Source: Pseudevernia furfuracea (taxonomy: Eukaryota > Ascomycota > Lecanoromycetes > Lecanorales > Parmeliaceae). Taken from it: a stretch of DNA of 64,000 nt. Below, piece by piece: positions 22,101 through 34,405 of the stretch (positions are counted from its first letter, which is position 1; each line of letters opens with the position of its first letter). The DNA lies in contig JAIUPT010000010.1 of assembly GCA_022315425.1 (NCBI GenBank), forward strand, positions 620,001 to 684,000. The letters run 5' to 3'. Position numbers and translations under genes: made by a program. Below the pieces are notes generated by a model. That model saw nothing but the letters and a program-made list of their open reading frames with translations. It did no database searches and was not told where the DNA came from.

Positions 22101-25100
22101 CTACCTCTCCTAGATGGCACTGTTACAGACGCTACCTCTTTTTCGCCTTTCGTGCTACAGCTTGGACAAACCTGCATCCAGATGGCGTTGGCGCAATTAT
22201 GGAAATCTTGGGGTATCTTGCCGAGTACTGTCCTTGGCCACAGCCTCGGCGAATATGCTGCATTGAATGTGGCAGGTGTTCTATCTGTGAGCGATACTAT
22301 ATTTCTTGTTGGACGAAGAGCAGAACTTCTCGAGAAGCACTGCACGGCCGGAACTCATGCGTTACTGGCCGTTGCCACATCTGTGACTTCCACCAAAGCC
22401 CTCGTCGGCGATAAAACCGATATTGCTTGCGTTAATGGACCTCGAGAGACTGTCATTAGTGGCTCAACAGAACAACTGACGTCTGATTCAAAGACTCTCA
22501 AGGCAGCCGGCATCAAGTCTGTTATAGTGCCCTGCGCTTACGCATTTCATTCGGCCCAGGTGACACCCATCCTGGAATCATTGAAGAAGTCGGCCAGCTC
22601 TGTTACTTTCAGAAACCCAACAATGCCCACCATCTCTCCTACACTTCGGAATGTAGTGACTGATGGAGATGTCTTCGGTCCAGAGTACCTGGCTCGTCAC
22701 GCCCGAGAAACCGTCGACTTTCTGGGCGGTATCACGGCTGCGAAAGAGGAAGGGTTAATTGACCAGAACATGATTTGGATTGAGATTGGTCCAGCACCCG
22801 TCTGCTCTGCATTTATCAAATCGACCCTCGGAACTGAGACAGTGACTGTGCCATCCCTCCGCAAGAAGGAGGATCCTTGGAGGACTGCGTCAAGTGGACT
22901 TAGTGCCCTGCATCGCAAAGGATTGAATATTGATTGGGATGAAGTCCATTGTGAATATGAATCGTCTCACATGGTTCTCCCTCTACCCAGCTATGCATTC
23001 GAGAACAAAAATTACTGGCTCGAGTATACCAACAATTGGTGTCTGACTAAAGGGGAGGTCATGGAGGCACCGACCAAGAAACACAGAGGGCGTCATTTAT
23101 CTACATCCTCTGTCCAGGAATTAACCAAAGAAGATTATGGAGACAAGATCACACTGGTGGCTGAATCTGATCTGTCTGACCCCGATCTGAATGACGCGAT
23201 GTCTGGACACCTAGTGAATGGATCGGCGCTTTGCCCATCAGTATGTGCATGTAGCCAACTTTTGATTCGAGCTAACAGCAGTACAGAGTGTATACGCTGA
23301 TATGGCACTGACATTAGCAAGCTACTTGCAGAGAAAGGCGAACAGGAGCGCAGAGGGTACCCCCATGAATGTGCGCCAACTGGAAATTATAAAGCCTTTG
23401 ATCGCAAAGGGCCGCGATGCAAAAGAACAACAAATTTTGAGGATATGCGCCACAGCTGAGCGACCTCTCAAGATTGTCAAAATTACCTACAATAGCATAT
23501 CTCGCGACGGTAGTGACGGGGATTTGCATGCTTCATGTACTGTTGAATATGGGGATGTAAAGTCTTGGCTTGCGGACTGGTCTCGAATTGCTTATTTGTT
23601 TCGGTCACGGATCGATGTCTTGAGTCAAGGTGCTGATGTTGGCAGATACAAAAAAGTCAGCCGTGTGCAGGCATATGAATCCTTCGCTTCCTTGGTTAAG
23701 TATGACAAGAAATACCATGGCATGAAAGAGGTCATTCTCGACAGCAAAAACTTCGAGGCCACTTCATTGGTCGAGTTTAGAGCTACCGAGAGCGACGGCG
23801 ATTTCGAGGCAAATCCCTACTGGATTGACAATATTACTCACCTTTCGGGATTTGTTCTCAACGGCTCCGATGCTATCGACTCAAAGAAACAAGTTTACAT
23901 CTCTCATGGTTGGGAGTCATTGCAAATTGTACGCCCACTGTCAGCCCGCAAATCCTACCGCAACCATGTCAGGATGCATCAAGGAGCAAGACAAACAATG
24001 ATTGGCGATGTTTACGTTTTTGATGGAGAAGACATGGTTGCCCTAGTCGGAGGTGTAAAGTTCCAATCCATTCCACGATCTCTTCTTAACAAGCTTCTAC
24101 CGCCCATCCATGGAGTTGCCGATCATCCACTGGCTCAGGCTCTCTCCCCCATGAATGGCACTGCTAGCCTACCCAAGGCTGGGCATCCTGATATCAAGAA
24201 GAAGTCGGCCCCAGCCCTGATCGAGACGCCGTATAAATCCACCGCATCAGCATTCAAACCTCAAAATGAGAATGGCTCTGTTATCACTGATTTCATGAGC
24301 ATCATCTTCGAAGAACTGGGGTTGGGACTGTCGGAACTTCCTGACGGAGCCAGCTTTGCTGATGTGGGACTGGACTCACTAATGTCACTTACGATTACTG
24401 GGCGGATGCGTGAGGAGCTTGAAATAGATGTCCCTACGTCCTTGTTCGTAGACAACGCTACCATCGCTGAGGCTAAGTCTGCAATTCTCGCTCTTTGCGG
24501 TGATGATTCGAATGGAGGTACGTCAACCGAAAGTGCGTCAACTGGCAGTGCTGCAACTACAGATGCGACGAGTGGCGGTGAGATGACTCAAAACACCTCA
24601 GATGGAAGTGAAATGACAAAATACTCCACTGAAAGCACTGTGGAGAAAATTCTGAGCATCACCTCTGAAGAGTTGGGCATTGAGCAGTCAGAACTTCTTG
24701 CAGTGAGCGATTTTGCTGCAATGGGCATCGACTCACTTATGTCACTCACTATCTCTGGACGAATTCGTGAGGAACTCGACTTCGACATTCCAACGTCCTT
24801 TTTTGTCGACTACCCTACTATCGATGAGGCAAGAATGGCGATCTCGGCTCTGATGGGCACGAATTCACGTGGAGATGCTACTCCGACTAGCTACACCGAG
24901 AATAACACGCCAGAAGAGATTGACACGACACCAAGCACGCCAAACCCGGATGGTGAGAGCCTGACAGGTTCGATTGTGGAAGTTGGAGCGAATGAACAAT
25001 CACTTCGCCCGGCTACCTCAATATTGCTGTCAGGCAGCGCCAAAACTGCCTCAAAGACCTTGTTCCTCTTCCCCGACGGCTCCGGGTCCGCAACCTCATA

Positions 25101-25841
25101 TGCCCTGCTTCCTAGCGTTTCACCCGATGTGTGCGTCTATGGTCTCAACTGTCCTTTCATGAAATCTCCCGCAGACTACACGAATGGCATCGATGGCGTC
25201 TCGACACAATACCTCACTGAAATCAAGAGACGACAACCTCACGGTCCATATCATCTTGGCGGATGGTCCGCAGGCGGCGTGATCGCGTATCAAGTTGCGT
25301 ACAAGTTGCTGAAGATGGGTGAAAAGACTGGCCGGCTCTTCTTGATCGACTCGCCATGCCCCATCAGCTTGGAACCGTTGCCCTCCTCCTTGCTCCACTT
25401 CGTCGACTCCATGGGATTACTCGGCACTCAAAGCGCACCGCCCGACTGGTTGATTCCACACTTCGAGGCCTCGATTGCTAATCTTACGGCCTATACGCCG
25501 CGCCCGATGGACCCGCTTGAAGCACCCAAAACTCTCATCATCTGGGCCCGCGACGGACTGTGCAAAGACCCTAAAGATCGAAAATTCCCAAGATCCGCGA
25601 TGGAGGCGAAAAGCGTCAAATTCTTGCTGGACAATAGACATGATCTCGGACCCAACGGATGGGACAAGCTCTTGGGGGAGGAGAACATCATCACGATGCC
25701 TGTCCAGGGTAATCATTTCACAATGATAAGAGAACCACATGTAAGTGTCTCCCACCACGATTTCGTGACCAACAGGTTCTGACACTCTTGTCGCAGGTGC
25801 AGCAGGTAGCGGCCTTGTTACGGCGTGGTCTCTTGGATTAG
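19152..25841 (+). CDS. Non-reducing iterative PKS (SAT-KS-AT-PT-ACP-ACP-TE)
   Basis: This enzyme builds and cyclises an aromatic polyketide from malonyl-CoA. Exons 19152-19441, 19492-19786, 19845-23240, 23287-25740 and 25797-25841 join in frame to 2159 aa. Domains with approximate residues: SAT 1-360 (catalytic Cys in GLCTG); KS 370-800 (Cys about 545 in VDTACSSS; His in EMHGTGT; NIGH); AT 880-1200 (Ser in GHSLGEYAA, about 993); PT 1290-1600 (His about 1316 in SGHLVNG; Asp about 1507 in YWIDNITHL); two ACPs (phosphopantetheine Ser in GLDSLMS about 1690 and GIDSLMS about 1809); TE 1900-2159 (Ser in GWSAGG about 1988, His in GNHFTM). Start ATG 19152 has a good context. The ACP linker is Ser/Thr rich. 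ACP-ACP-TE is the layout of orsellinate-type and naphthopyrone-type synthases. An intact SAT allows either acetyl or an HR-PKS-made starter. Confidence 0.96.
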
Positions 25842-26387
25842 TGTTGTGAAGGTAGCCCTGATTTTGATCAGCGTAGATTAGTGAATAGAGCTCTTCCTGT
25901 CTGTCATTTACAATTTTAGCGCAGCAACCTGCGACCTCCTACGAGGCTCTACAACATAGACGCCCCAATTCGGCTTTGTTCCTCCCGTGCTTCTTTGCTT
26001 TACCACAGTAGATATGAGGGCATAGTAACCAGTTGCTGAACTTGGATCCTGTTTTTGGCCCTATAACAAGCATTGCCGTGCTTTGTTCGAAAGGGAATCT
26101 GTAGACTCTTCGCTGGAGACGGCAAGTTTCCAGAACAGCTTTCATGTCAGAACGACACAGACGAATCACAAAGGATATCCTCATCTAGGAATACTACAAA
26201 GAAAGAAAGAAGAAAGAACAAGGATACACAAATGCAGAAGTAGTAAAGAAGTAGTGGCATCAATCAAGCGTCAATTCCTGTTTGGAGGATAATTAGAAGG
26301 AAGTAGTAAAACTAATGAAGTCAAAATGGACCAGCTTCATTGCGGATGATGGTGCAGATTTTGTATATCTAAGATGGATAATCCTAT
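25842..26387. other. Intergenic between convergent PKS and monooxygenase genes
   Basis: About 545 bp shared by the 3' ends of the NR-PKS and the second monooxygenase. It has an A-rich stretch at about 26200-26250. No gene is recognised. Confidence 0.5.
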
Positions 26388-27694
26388 TCAAGCCTTGCGA
26401 GTGTAATATTGTGTAAAGTCATGACAAGTAGCATAGACGCTCTTATCGAATTTCTCCTTAATCTTTGGATCCTTCTTCGCAGCAGCCAACATAGAAAGGA
26501 AAGGATCCTTCTCTATCGCGGCATCCGTATCCAAAGCCGAAATCCGAAGGAAGTTCGAAGTCGAAATAGGATCGATAACAGTGTTGAAGATGGACCTTCG
26601 CACTTCATCGTACTTATCCAGAATACTGTCATCCACCTGGCCAGTCGCAATGCCTTCCAAACATTCAAACAATCCCGTGACATCCGCAAATCCTCCTGTC
26701 AGGCCCAGACCGCCCCAGGGATTACAGAGATGCGCAGCGTCTCCTGCTAGACAGATACGATCGACCCGGAATCTCTGGGCGCATCTCTGATGCAGCTTGT
26801 ATGGACTGATGTTTGTTACGATATAGTCTCCGGGTTTGGGATGACCGGGGAGTATTTGCTCATAATGGGCTGGTTGGTTATCGAGGACTTGCTGTAAAGT
26901 CATGTTCTTGTCTTCTTGGTATGCGACTCGCCATAATCCGTCTTTTGTGAGGCGGGCGACAAGGTGGCCCTCTTGTGGGTGAACGATGGCATTAACATCA
27001 TCATAGCCAAATCTGTCAAATGGGTAGTAAACCTATTAAATATCAGCTGGGCATCAGATTCCTCGTTTCCTACTCACATCCGTTGCCACAAATTGGACAT
27101 CCCATGTCTTCCCTGGGAAGTTCTTTTCTCCAAATAGTGATTTTCTCACTTGGCTAGTCCCTCCGTCACAGCCGCATAGAAAGTCTCCACTAATTTTTTT
27201 CTCAGTCCCATCCTGCTCCTTGATAGTAGCCCATGCCGAATTCTCATCCTGGCCAACATCTACTACCCGATGGTTCCATTTCAGGAGGATCTTGCGGTTC
27301 CTTTCTGCATGAGAGAGCAATATCTCACACAACATCCCTATAGGTAGGACGATTGTAGCCTCAGGACTCTTTGACACTGCGACGTCTTCAACTGTGACGA
27401 TAGGGCTACCGTCAAATCTTCGATATGTCCAGTCCTTCGGCAAGAAGCCAGCGCGTCGAACGTCTTCCAAGACACCAGCACGTCTGAAGATTTGAATCCC
27501 AGGGGCCGTCAAGTGCACAGCCCGGGGCCGAGAATCTATAGTTTTTTCTCTATCTATCAATGTCACTTCTATCCCAGCTCGGGCGAGCGCCAAGCTCAAC
27601 GAAAGGCCGCAAGGACCGGCTCCTACGACGATGACCTAGAGAAAAGTCTCAGGAACATATGATAGAGGCTGGAATGAGCATAACTTACATGCAT
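26388..27694 (-). CDS. FAD-dependent monooxygenase (FAD_binding_3, single-domain)
   Basis: A second flavoprotein hydroxylase, 402 aa, made of exons 27689-27694 (only two codons, Met-His), 27078-27635 and 26388-27032. The split after two codons is common in this gene class. Seen: GxGxxG motif VIVVGAGPCGLSLSLA at the N-terminus, the ribityl-side DG motif GCDGGTSQVRKS near residue 155, and the GD motif ICLAGDAAHLCNPWGGLG near residue 270. It lacks the thioredoxin-like C-terminal domain of the other monooxygenase here, so the two are not recent duplicates. Predicted role: NAD(P)H-dependent ring hydroxylation, or oxidative decarboxylation or dearomatisation of the polyketide; the substrate cannot be read from the sequence. 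It converges with the NR-PKS. Confidence 0.9.
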
Positions 27695-28205
27695 GGCTAT
27701 GAATCTGTGTCAATTGAACGGATTCGATACAGAACAAAAATGGATTGCAAGAAGGGGCGACGCTCAGTGCCGTCGCAGTGATTCCCAGAAGGTTTTTTTG
27801 AGAAGAAATTGGTAATCAAGCTGAGAGACCTCCAAAAACACTAGATCCGAGTAGCCGAAGTAGATCAATCATTTCTCTTCGGATCTACCATGCCGCTGCC
27901 GTATTCACAGGCTCGCCGAGTCTGCAGCATTGACGCGGAAAATCGATGATATTGAAACACAATGTCGCGGGACTTGGCCTTCTGTGAGTTTATCCCCTAC
28001 GCGTAGGTATTGCAACACTGACACCCATTCATAAGCACGAGATCCGAGATTCCGAATAGCCGGAGTAGAGCGCTGCTTTTTGTTCGGATTTGCTGTGCCT
28101 CTGCCGTTCTGACACGCTTTCCGAACTTGCACAGATATCCGAAAACAGTGAGCGAGTCGCTGCATACTCGCATCCGATTCTTCTCACTGCGTGATTATCA
28201 GAAGA
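27695..28205. promoter_or_regulatory. Monooxygenase upstream region with a diverged duplication
   Basis: This carries the promoter of the gene at 26388-27694. Two related stretches of about 120 bp, 27845-27970 and 28046-28170, share GATCCGA/ATTCCGA, TAGCCG(A/G)AGTAGA, TTCGGAT and CTGCCGT in the same order. In the first, AGATCCGA and TCGGATCT form an inverted pair about 30 bp apart. Confidence 0.6.
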
Positions 28206-28496
28206 ATAAGATACGGCTGAGCTAAAAACCTTACTTTTGTATATGCAGCCAATGTAAACCTCGATTATATTACGCTTTTGATTAGACCCGCTTTGTCAGA
28301 CTCAGCCCGCTAGACCTCCCGAGCGCCCTTATTAAAAAATTTAATAAGATTATTTTATAACTTCAATTATTCTATGCTCTTAGTATATAATTTTCTTTTA
28401 AACTCTTAAATATAGAGTTAAATTCGCGTATTCTAACGTTATAAAAATTATTAAATTTAATCTACTATTTATAAATTAAATTTATACTTAAATATA
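28206..28496 (+). repeat. Large inverted repeat, left arm (RIP-mutated)
   Basis: About 290 bp that match, in reverse complement, 36500-36786. Shared landmarks are GGCTGAGCTAAAAA at the outer end and GCTTTGTCAG plus CCGAGCGCCCT inside. This arm is strongly AT-shifted while the right arm is closer to normal. Confidence 0.8.
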
Positions 28497-29005
28497 GGAT
28501 TCTGATAGATATACATATCCTTTTACTGTATGTATATACTCTTTTACTACATATATATACTTCTCTATTCTATCTACATTTCAAAGAAGACGCATCGCAC
28601 TAAGCTATCCCATCAACTCTAGGGAGGAAACTCTCGAGATAAAGTTGTTTTGATGAATAGATAGTTGAATAAAGGGATAAGAATTTGAAGTAGAGATAGT
28701 CGATCTTTTGAAGAAGCATTTAAAGAATTATTTGAATATGACTTAAAGTAGCTAAAGTCTCTTTTATATAAAAAGCACTTGTAGACGAAATTTACGTGTT
28801 ACGTAGCGCAAATACTTAAAGAGACTTTCGTATTAATAAGCTAGTTATTGATCGAGAGTTACGATGAAAGAAGAACGTTTAAACTCAAATAACTCAAATA
28901 ACTCAAAAATACTATGTTCGAGAATTAGTCGAATTAGATATTGATTCTTTAGATTCATGATGATAAAAAGAAAGATGTTTTATCTTTAATAAATTTGATA
29001 AAAAT

Positions 29006-29207
29006 TGTTACGAGCGTACCCCGCATCCCGGCGTCCCTGCATCCCTTTGACACAGCCTTCCTTTGACACTTCCCTTTTAGGCTTAGCGTGTCTTGGCAGG
29101 TTCACTCCGCCATACATATATGGCCTCCCTCCCAGTACATAGTTGTCCTGTATCTAGTTGTCTCATTCTATACACCTACATGACTTGACTCTGTACTGGT
29201 CCTGACA
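29006..29207 (+). repeat. 5' LTR of element 1
   Basis: 202 bp, starting TGTTACGAGCGTACC and ending GGTCCTGACA. I read it as identical to the 3' LTR. Confidence 0.93.
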
Positions 29208-29282
29208 CTACAACTAGATCACCCTCACTCCATTCGTTTTTTTGACAGCAAGCGAATTCAAAGAAATTTGCTGGCAGGAGCT

Positions 29283-29495
29283 TTATCAAGAGACTAAGTG
29301 AGATCAAGACACCTTCGGGTTGAGGTCAATATCGACCATTGAGATATCGTATCCCTGGGTCTACCCACCATACGGGCAGAGAATTGTTTATCAAGAGACT
29401 AAGTGAGACCAAGACACCGTTAACACCGGTTGAGATCAATATCGACCATTGAGATAGGCACCTCTGGGTCTGGCCACCAGACGGCAAGGGGGAGA
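29283..29495 (+). repeat. About 106-bp tandem duplication in element 1 leader
   Basis: TTATCAAGAGACTAAGTGAG starts both units (about 29283 and 29389). Each continues to a TCAATATCGACCATTGAGAT segment and a CTGGGTCT(A/G) segment. The copies differ by scattered changes and small indels. Confidence 0.8.
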
Positions 29496-31039
29496 ACCGC
29501 CTTGTGTACAGTGAGCAAGGATAAAGAAGTTACTGGATCATTCGTACGGCTAGCGAATCAGAAAGAAGTCGCCAAAACACCTCCCCACCCCACAGCGAGC
29601 CTGCTACAAGGCAACGGGATCAGACCCGAAATTACTCAAAACAACAGCAAACGCACGATCTCTTCATTGAGCATGTCGGCCATACAACACGAAAAGAAGC
29701 CGCATTCTACCCCGCCTGGGCTTCACACCTGAATTTCTCAACACACCACCGCAAACAACATTCTTCAGAGCACTCATATTCTTTGCGGGGTGTCAAACGG
29801 GCAAGCAAAGAAATCAAGTGGGAACAAAGAAAACGGACGGCAAGTGAGCCTGCTACAATGGCACAACACATTCGATTCTTTCTTTCCCCTTTCTATCATT
29901 TTCACGACATGGCGAATTACAACACAAATTCTACGAATCAGGCGCTTGAGTTACGGGCGTAATCTATGTCAGACAGGTCATTGACAGCGGAGTACTCGTT
30001 ATCGGTCTTAGGACGGGTGTCAAGAACTTAGTATTGGTGAGACACCGGCAGTCGAAGCGGTAGGCTTACGAAGCGGATGGATGCAATGGATAGCACTAGG
30101 ACAACACAGCGACGGGCGTCGAATGGCAAGAGACTATGGTCAGGAAATGAATAGGAGGTGGATATTTGATGGCAAGAGCTTGGGAGGCACAGGGCAAATC
30201 TACAATGGTACTCCCAGGACAGGCTGCCAGCAGGAGTTGAGGTGGAAAACATATCTGCATGCGATGGATTTTTTCGATTCTACATGGACAACATGGACAA
30301 AGCAATGTGGCTGCTGCCTGCTGGACAACATGAACAACTCTGGCTAGACTGCATTCGGCCTAGCGCACTCAAATCAGCATGCGATCCGGTCAAACCTCGG
30401 ACATGGTGTTTTTGAGCGATTTCAGGCCATTCCAGAACGGCGCCAAGACTTCATTTTTCACTCAGGCAAATTCGAATGCTCAGCGACTTGGTATTCAACA
30501 ACAACGCCATATGACATCTACCTTCTTCGCCTCCCCCCGAGCTATAGTCTATGGCTGTCGACGACGCCATAGCCGTAGGCCCGAAGCATGTTGTTGATGA
30601 CGTCGTCGCCCTCGGTGGATTTGGTCCCAAGGAGAACATAACTCAGCTGCGCCAAGGTCATTTGATATTGATTTAAGGTTAAGGTTCGGACGGTTCGGAA
30701 GGCCTCAGCCAATCACAGGCCTTCATTCAGCAACTTTCTTCTCCGGCCGCAAATCCAATATCAGCTGCCCAGCCTATACCAAAAACCATTTTTGACCATC
30801 ATTTCTTCAATTCTTCACCAATGGAGGCCATTCCAGGACCCCTGCAACCGCATGACGTCATGCTAGCGACATGGCATCGCCAAGACGTCACCGGAGCGAC
30901 TTGGGATCAGCACTGCGACTGAGGATTGCGCCGGCGGGCACCATGTTTTTACTTTGTTCTTTCTTTCACATACATAGCGAGCGACTATGAGCTAGCGACT
31001 ACAGCCATGAGGACATGTCTTTTCGGAGGGGGGGGGTAG

Positions 31040-31241
31040 TGTTACGAGCGTACCCCGCATCCCGGCGTCCCTGCATCCCTTTGACACAGCCTTCCTTTGA
31101 CACTTCCCTTTTAGGCTTAGCGTGTCTTGGCAGGTTCACTCCGCCATACATATATGGCCTCCCTCCCAGTACATAGTTGTCCTGTATCTAGTTGTCTCAT
31201 TCTATACACCTACATGACTTGACTCTGTACTGGTCCTGACA
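31040..31241 (+). repeat. 3' LTR of element 1
   Basis: 202 bp, preceded by a G-run polypurine tract and followed by the AAAAT target duplication. Confidence 0.93.
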
Positions 31242-31460
31242 AAAATGTAACTACGTCAAATTGCAACGCATTGCGTATTATAGCGTCTTACGAGAGAAGA
31301 GAATTCACTGAGATCATTAAAGTTTCTATAAGACTTCGTGTCAAGTCTCTGATTTGCGAGTAGAAATGTTAGATCGAATAATATTAAAAGATATACTTAT
31401 GTTACTAGTCTATATCTATCTAATAAGAAGAGAGTATATATATCTATTAGAACTCTAAAT

Positions 31461-32734
31461 ATATTAATATTTAAATACGTTCGAGATCGAAATATATTTC
31501 TTTCGCTTTATTAATTTATCTATAATTTTTTTTTTATTACTTTATTAATTTATTGATTATTATAAATATAAATATATTCGATATTAATAATCGTCTTCGT
31601 ATTATTAGATATATTAGATATTTATACTTTTTTATTCGTCTCTTAAAACTTATATTAACGCGTTTAGACGATCTCTAAGCGAATCTATTATCGCTAATAA
31701 TCGAGATAAAAGATTAATTATTATATCTCTTAATAAGAGTGAAAGACTCTCAAAGAGGTCTCGAACGAATTAATAGTCTTCGAGTTTCTCTATAATCTCT
31801 TTTTAAGTTAATATTTTAGTCTTAGACGCGTTCTTATCATTTTCTTCTTAAATCTCTTAAGACGCGTTAAATTCTTTTATATAATTTTAATAAGCTATTA
31901 AAGAAGTAGTTAATTTAGACTCTTTAAAAAATTTACTACGAGATCTCTTAAATAACTTCTTTTAGAATATTAAGCTTTTTAATAAGTTATTAATATTATC
32001 TTCGAGCGATCTATTTATCTTTAGTCTTTACTTAAAATCTCCTTAGTCTTTAATAAGACTTTAAGATTGTATTATACGATATCTCTATATAAAATATTTA
32101 AAGAGTTACTATTTAAACTTTATAAATATTATCTATAATCGTTACGACGCGACGTTTTAAAAGAATAAGATTAAGAGATAATAATATAATAAAAGAAACA
32201 CTTAGATCGTAAGTCTAAAATAGTTATTAAGAAAGATTAGTCTAAGAAGAATTCGAACGCTAATTATAATTTGATCTTTGAAACGCGTATAAACGAACTA
32301 GTAAACTCGAACGAGAATATTATAAATAAGATTCTAGACTCTTTAAAATTAAAAATAATAATTCTTATTAACAATTATAAGAAATTTCGTCGTTATAGCG
32401 TTCAATATAATAATATCGTCTCTATAATATTATAGTAGATTATTATAAATTATATTATTACTTTATATACGTATTAAGTTTAAGAAGTAATTATTATTTA
32501 TATACTCGTTTTAACGTCGTCTAAGAGTAAAAAATCGATATTTAATTAAATTTATATTATAAATAACACTTAAAAGTAGACTATATATCGATATAACTTT
32601 CTTTTAATAATTTTTTTAATGTTAATAAATACGTCTAAATATAGCTTTAACGAGAATATTAATTAATCGCTTTATCGTAAAATTGCTACGCATCTAAAAG
32701 AAATTTATTCTTATATTTAATTTTTTAAGTTTAC
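31461..32734. repeat. AT-rich RIP block
   Basis: Very AT-rich sequence with almost no CpA-type dinucleotides left and no usable frame. It is presumably the body of an old transposon inside the large inverted repeat. Family not recognisable. Confidence 0.6.
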
Positions 32735-32916
32735 TGTTACGGCCGTACCCTGCATCCCCTTGACACCGGCTAGGCGCTAGGCCCATTGGAGCCTAGCCTA
32801 GCCTTGGCGGAGGCCTTGCCTCCTACATATACAGAGCCTCCCTCCTAGATAGTTCGGTAGACTCTTTATCCTCGTCTACTCATACCCCTATGATCCTTCT
32901 AGGCCTGGTCCTGACA
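32735..32916 (+). repeat. 5' LTR of element 2
   Basis: 182 bp, TGTTACGGCCGTACC ... GGTCCTGACA. Solo relatives are at 38000-38181 and, more distantly, 38243-38429. Confidence 0.92.
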
Positions 32917-33367
32917 TTATAAAGAGTCTCCTTCGTACGCCACCCGGCGAAGAGAATTGACGGGCTTATTTCTTCCTGCTCGGAGCAAGTGACCGAGCCT
33001 GATAAAGAATACACTGGGTATTTCTACCATACAGACACCTCATTACATTATAAACCATCTACATCATTCGAAAGAATCTTCATTACACTCACCTTCGCAA
33101 GAAAACCTTCTCTGAGCGAACACTGCTTCTCCGCCTTCTCTGCTCGCAAATTCTGCCCCGTCTGGGCTTCACACCTGAATTTGCAAACAAATCACCCCCT
33201 CAGAATAACATCTTCACAAAGAACACACTTCAAAGCATTCACATTCTTTGCTAGATGTCAAACGGTTAACAAATAAAAAAGTTGCATGGGAAACAAAGAA
33301 ATTCGACATCTCGCATCAATCCCAACACCGAAATTCCTACACTCAACATCAAAAAACTTCTCAAACA

Positions 33368-34405
33368 ATGGCTTCTTCCTCCACCCAGTCATTTCCCTCT
33401 ATCAAATACATTCCGCCTCATCGACGTCGAAATTCTTCTTCTTCTAGGCCTGGTTCGCGGTCAAACTCCCCTACATATCGCCGCGACCAGCCCTACCTTA
33501 CATTCGAGGACCTACATACCAAATTCTCACCACCAAATTCGCCTCCGCTCCGCATGTCAAGAGTACAGCGATCCTTGTCTGCTGAGGATCTCTTTCAGCG
33601 ATATCATACTTAGCAGCAACCTCAGAATGGGCCGATGCAAGGTCATGATCCACCTTCTTCTCGATCACCGCTAAGACAGCGATCTTTCTCGCCTTCCAGA
33701 CAAGCATCGAGACTCACTTCAAGACTATCGGATCCACCTATTTTCACCGACACCAATAGTCACGTCCAATTTGATGACTGGAAAATGAGGATCCAAGACA
33801 AGCTGAATCACAATGGTGATCACTATCCTCACGAGTCATTCAAGATTGCGTATATTATTGCACGTCTCGAGGGAGAGACAAGTCAACACGTGTCTTTTAG
33901 ACGACGACATCGTTCTTATTCGACAGTCAACGAACTTCTGAATCACCTTGTCGATTTATACGAAATACCTCTGTTCATTATTTCACACACAAATTGACAT
34001 GCTTTCAAGAAATTGACGCAGGGTAATTAGCCTTTTTCAGAGTTCTATAGAGCTTTTATGAAATGCACTCGTCTGTGTGACGAGGAGGAGGACCTTATGA
34101 GACATCTCGCAATGAAATCAGAGCTTCGTTCTTTGAACCAAAGCGATGCTCTAGACACTTACATAATGAAGACAAAACCTCAGCTAAAGACGTACATAAT
34201 GATGAAACAACTTCATTATCAACAATTTGCTGAGGGTCTGACTGAGAGAAAAGCAGCGAGATTCGTCGAGCAATACGCTAAAGCAAAAGCTGAGGCTTAC
34301 GCAAAGAAGGGCAAATACGTTATTATTGCACGCTTAGACCCTGCTCTCGACTTTCATGAACTTTCACAATGGGACGAAGACGACGAACTTGCTATGATAA
34401 ACTGA
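33368..34405 (+). pseudogene. Retrotransposon Gag relic with three in-frame stops
   Basis: One reading frame from the ATG at 33368 to 34405 is broken by stops at 33611-33613 (TAG), 33995-33997 (TGA) and 34028-34030 (TAG), all of which a single C-to-T change would create. Seen: a Ser/Arg-rich N-terminus, then a Ty3/gypsy-type capsid segment (ending before FDDWKMRIQDKLNHN and including RLEGETSQHV), and a helical, charged C-terminal part. No zinc knuckle was noted. Capsid function is inferred from the family; this copy cannot make the full protein. Confidence 0.75.

Larger units (their letters stand above)
29001..31246 (+). mobile_element. Recent non-coding LTR retrotransposon (element 1)
   Basis: Two 202-bp LTRs that I read as identical base for base (29006-29207 and 31040-31241), both with TG...CA ends, flanked by the 5-bp duplication AAAAT (29001-29005, 31242-31246). 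A G-rich polypurine tract directly precedes the 3' LTR. The 1.83 kb between them encodes no recognisable gag, protease or polymerase, so the element must rely on proteins made elsewhere. It has normal GC inside an AT-rich RIP block, so it entered after the surrounding DNA was mutated. Confidence 0.92.
28497..31460 (+). mobile_element. RIP-mutated MITE copy, split by an LTR element
   Basis: 28497-29005 and 31242-31460 together match the element at 36924-37905, with an internal deletion of about 300 bp relative to that copy. The split point holds the LTR element at 29006-31241. The terminal motifs are so mutated that the borders are approximate. Confidence 0.7.

Noticed and set aside
33368..34405. 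Intact gag by stop-codon readthrough
   Set aside because: Three stops, all of RIP type, are better explained by mutation than by programmed readthrough.
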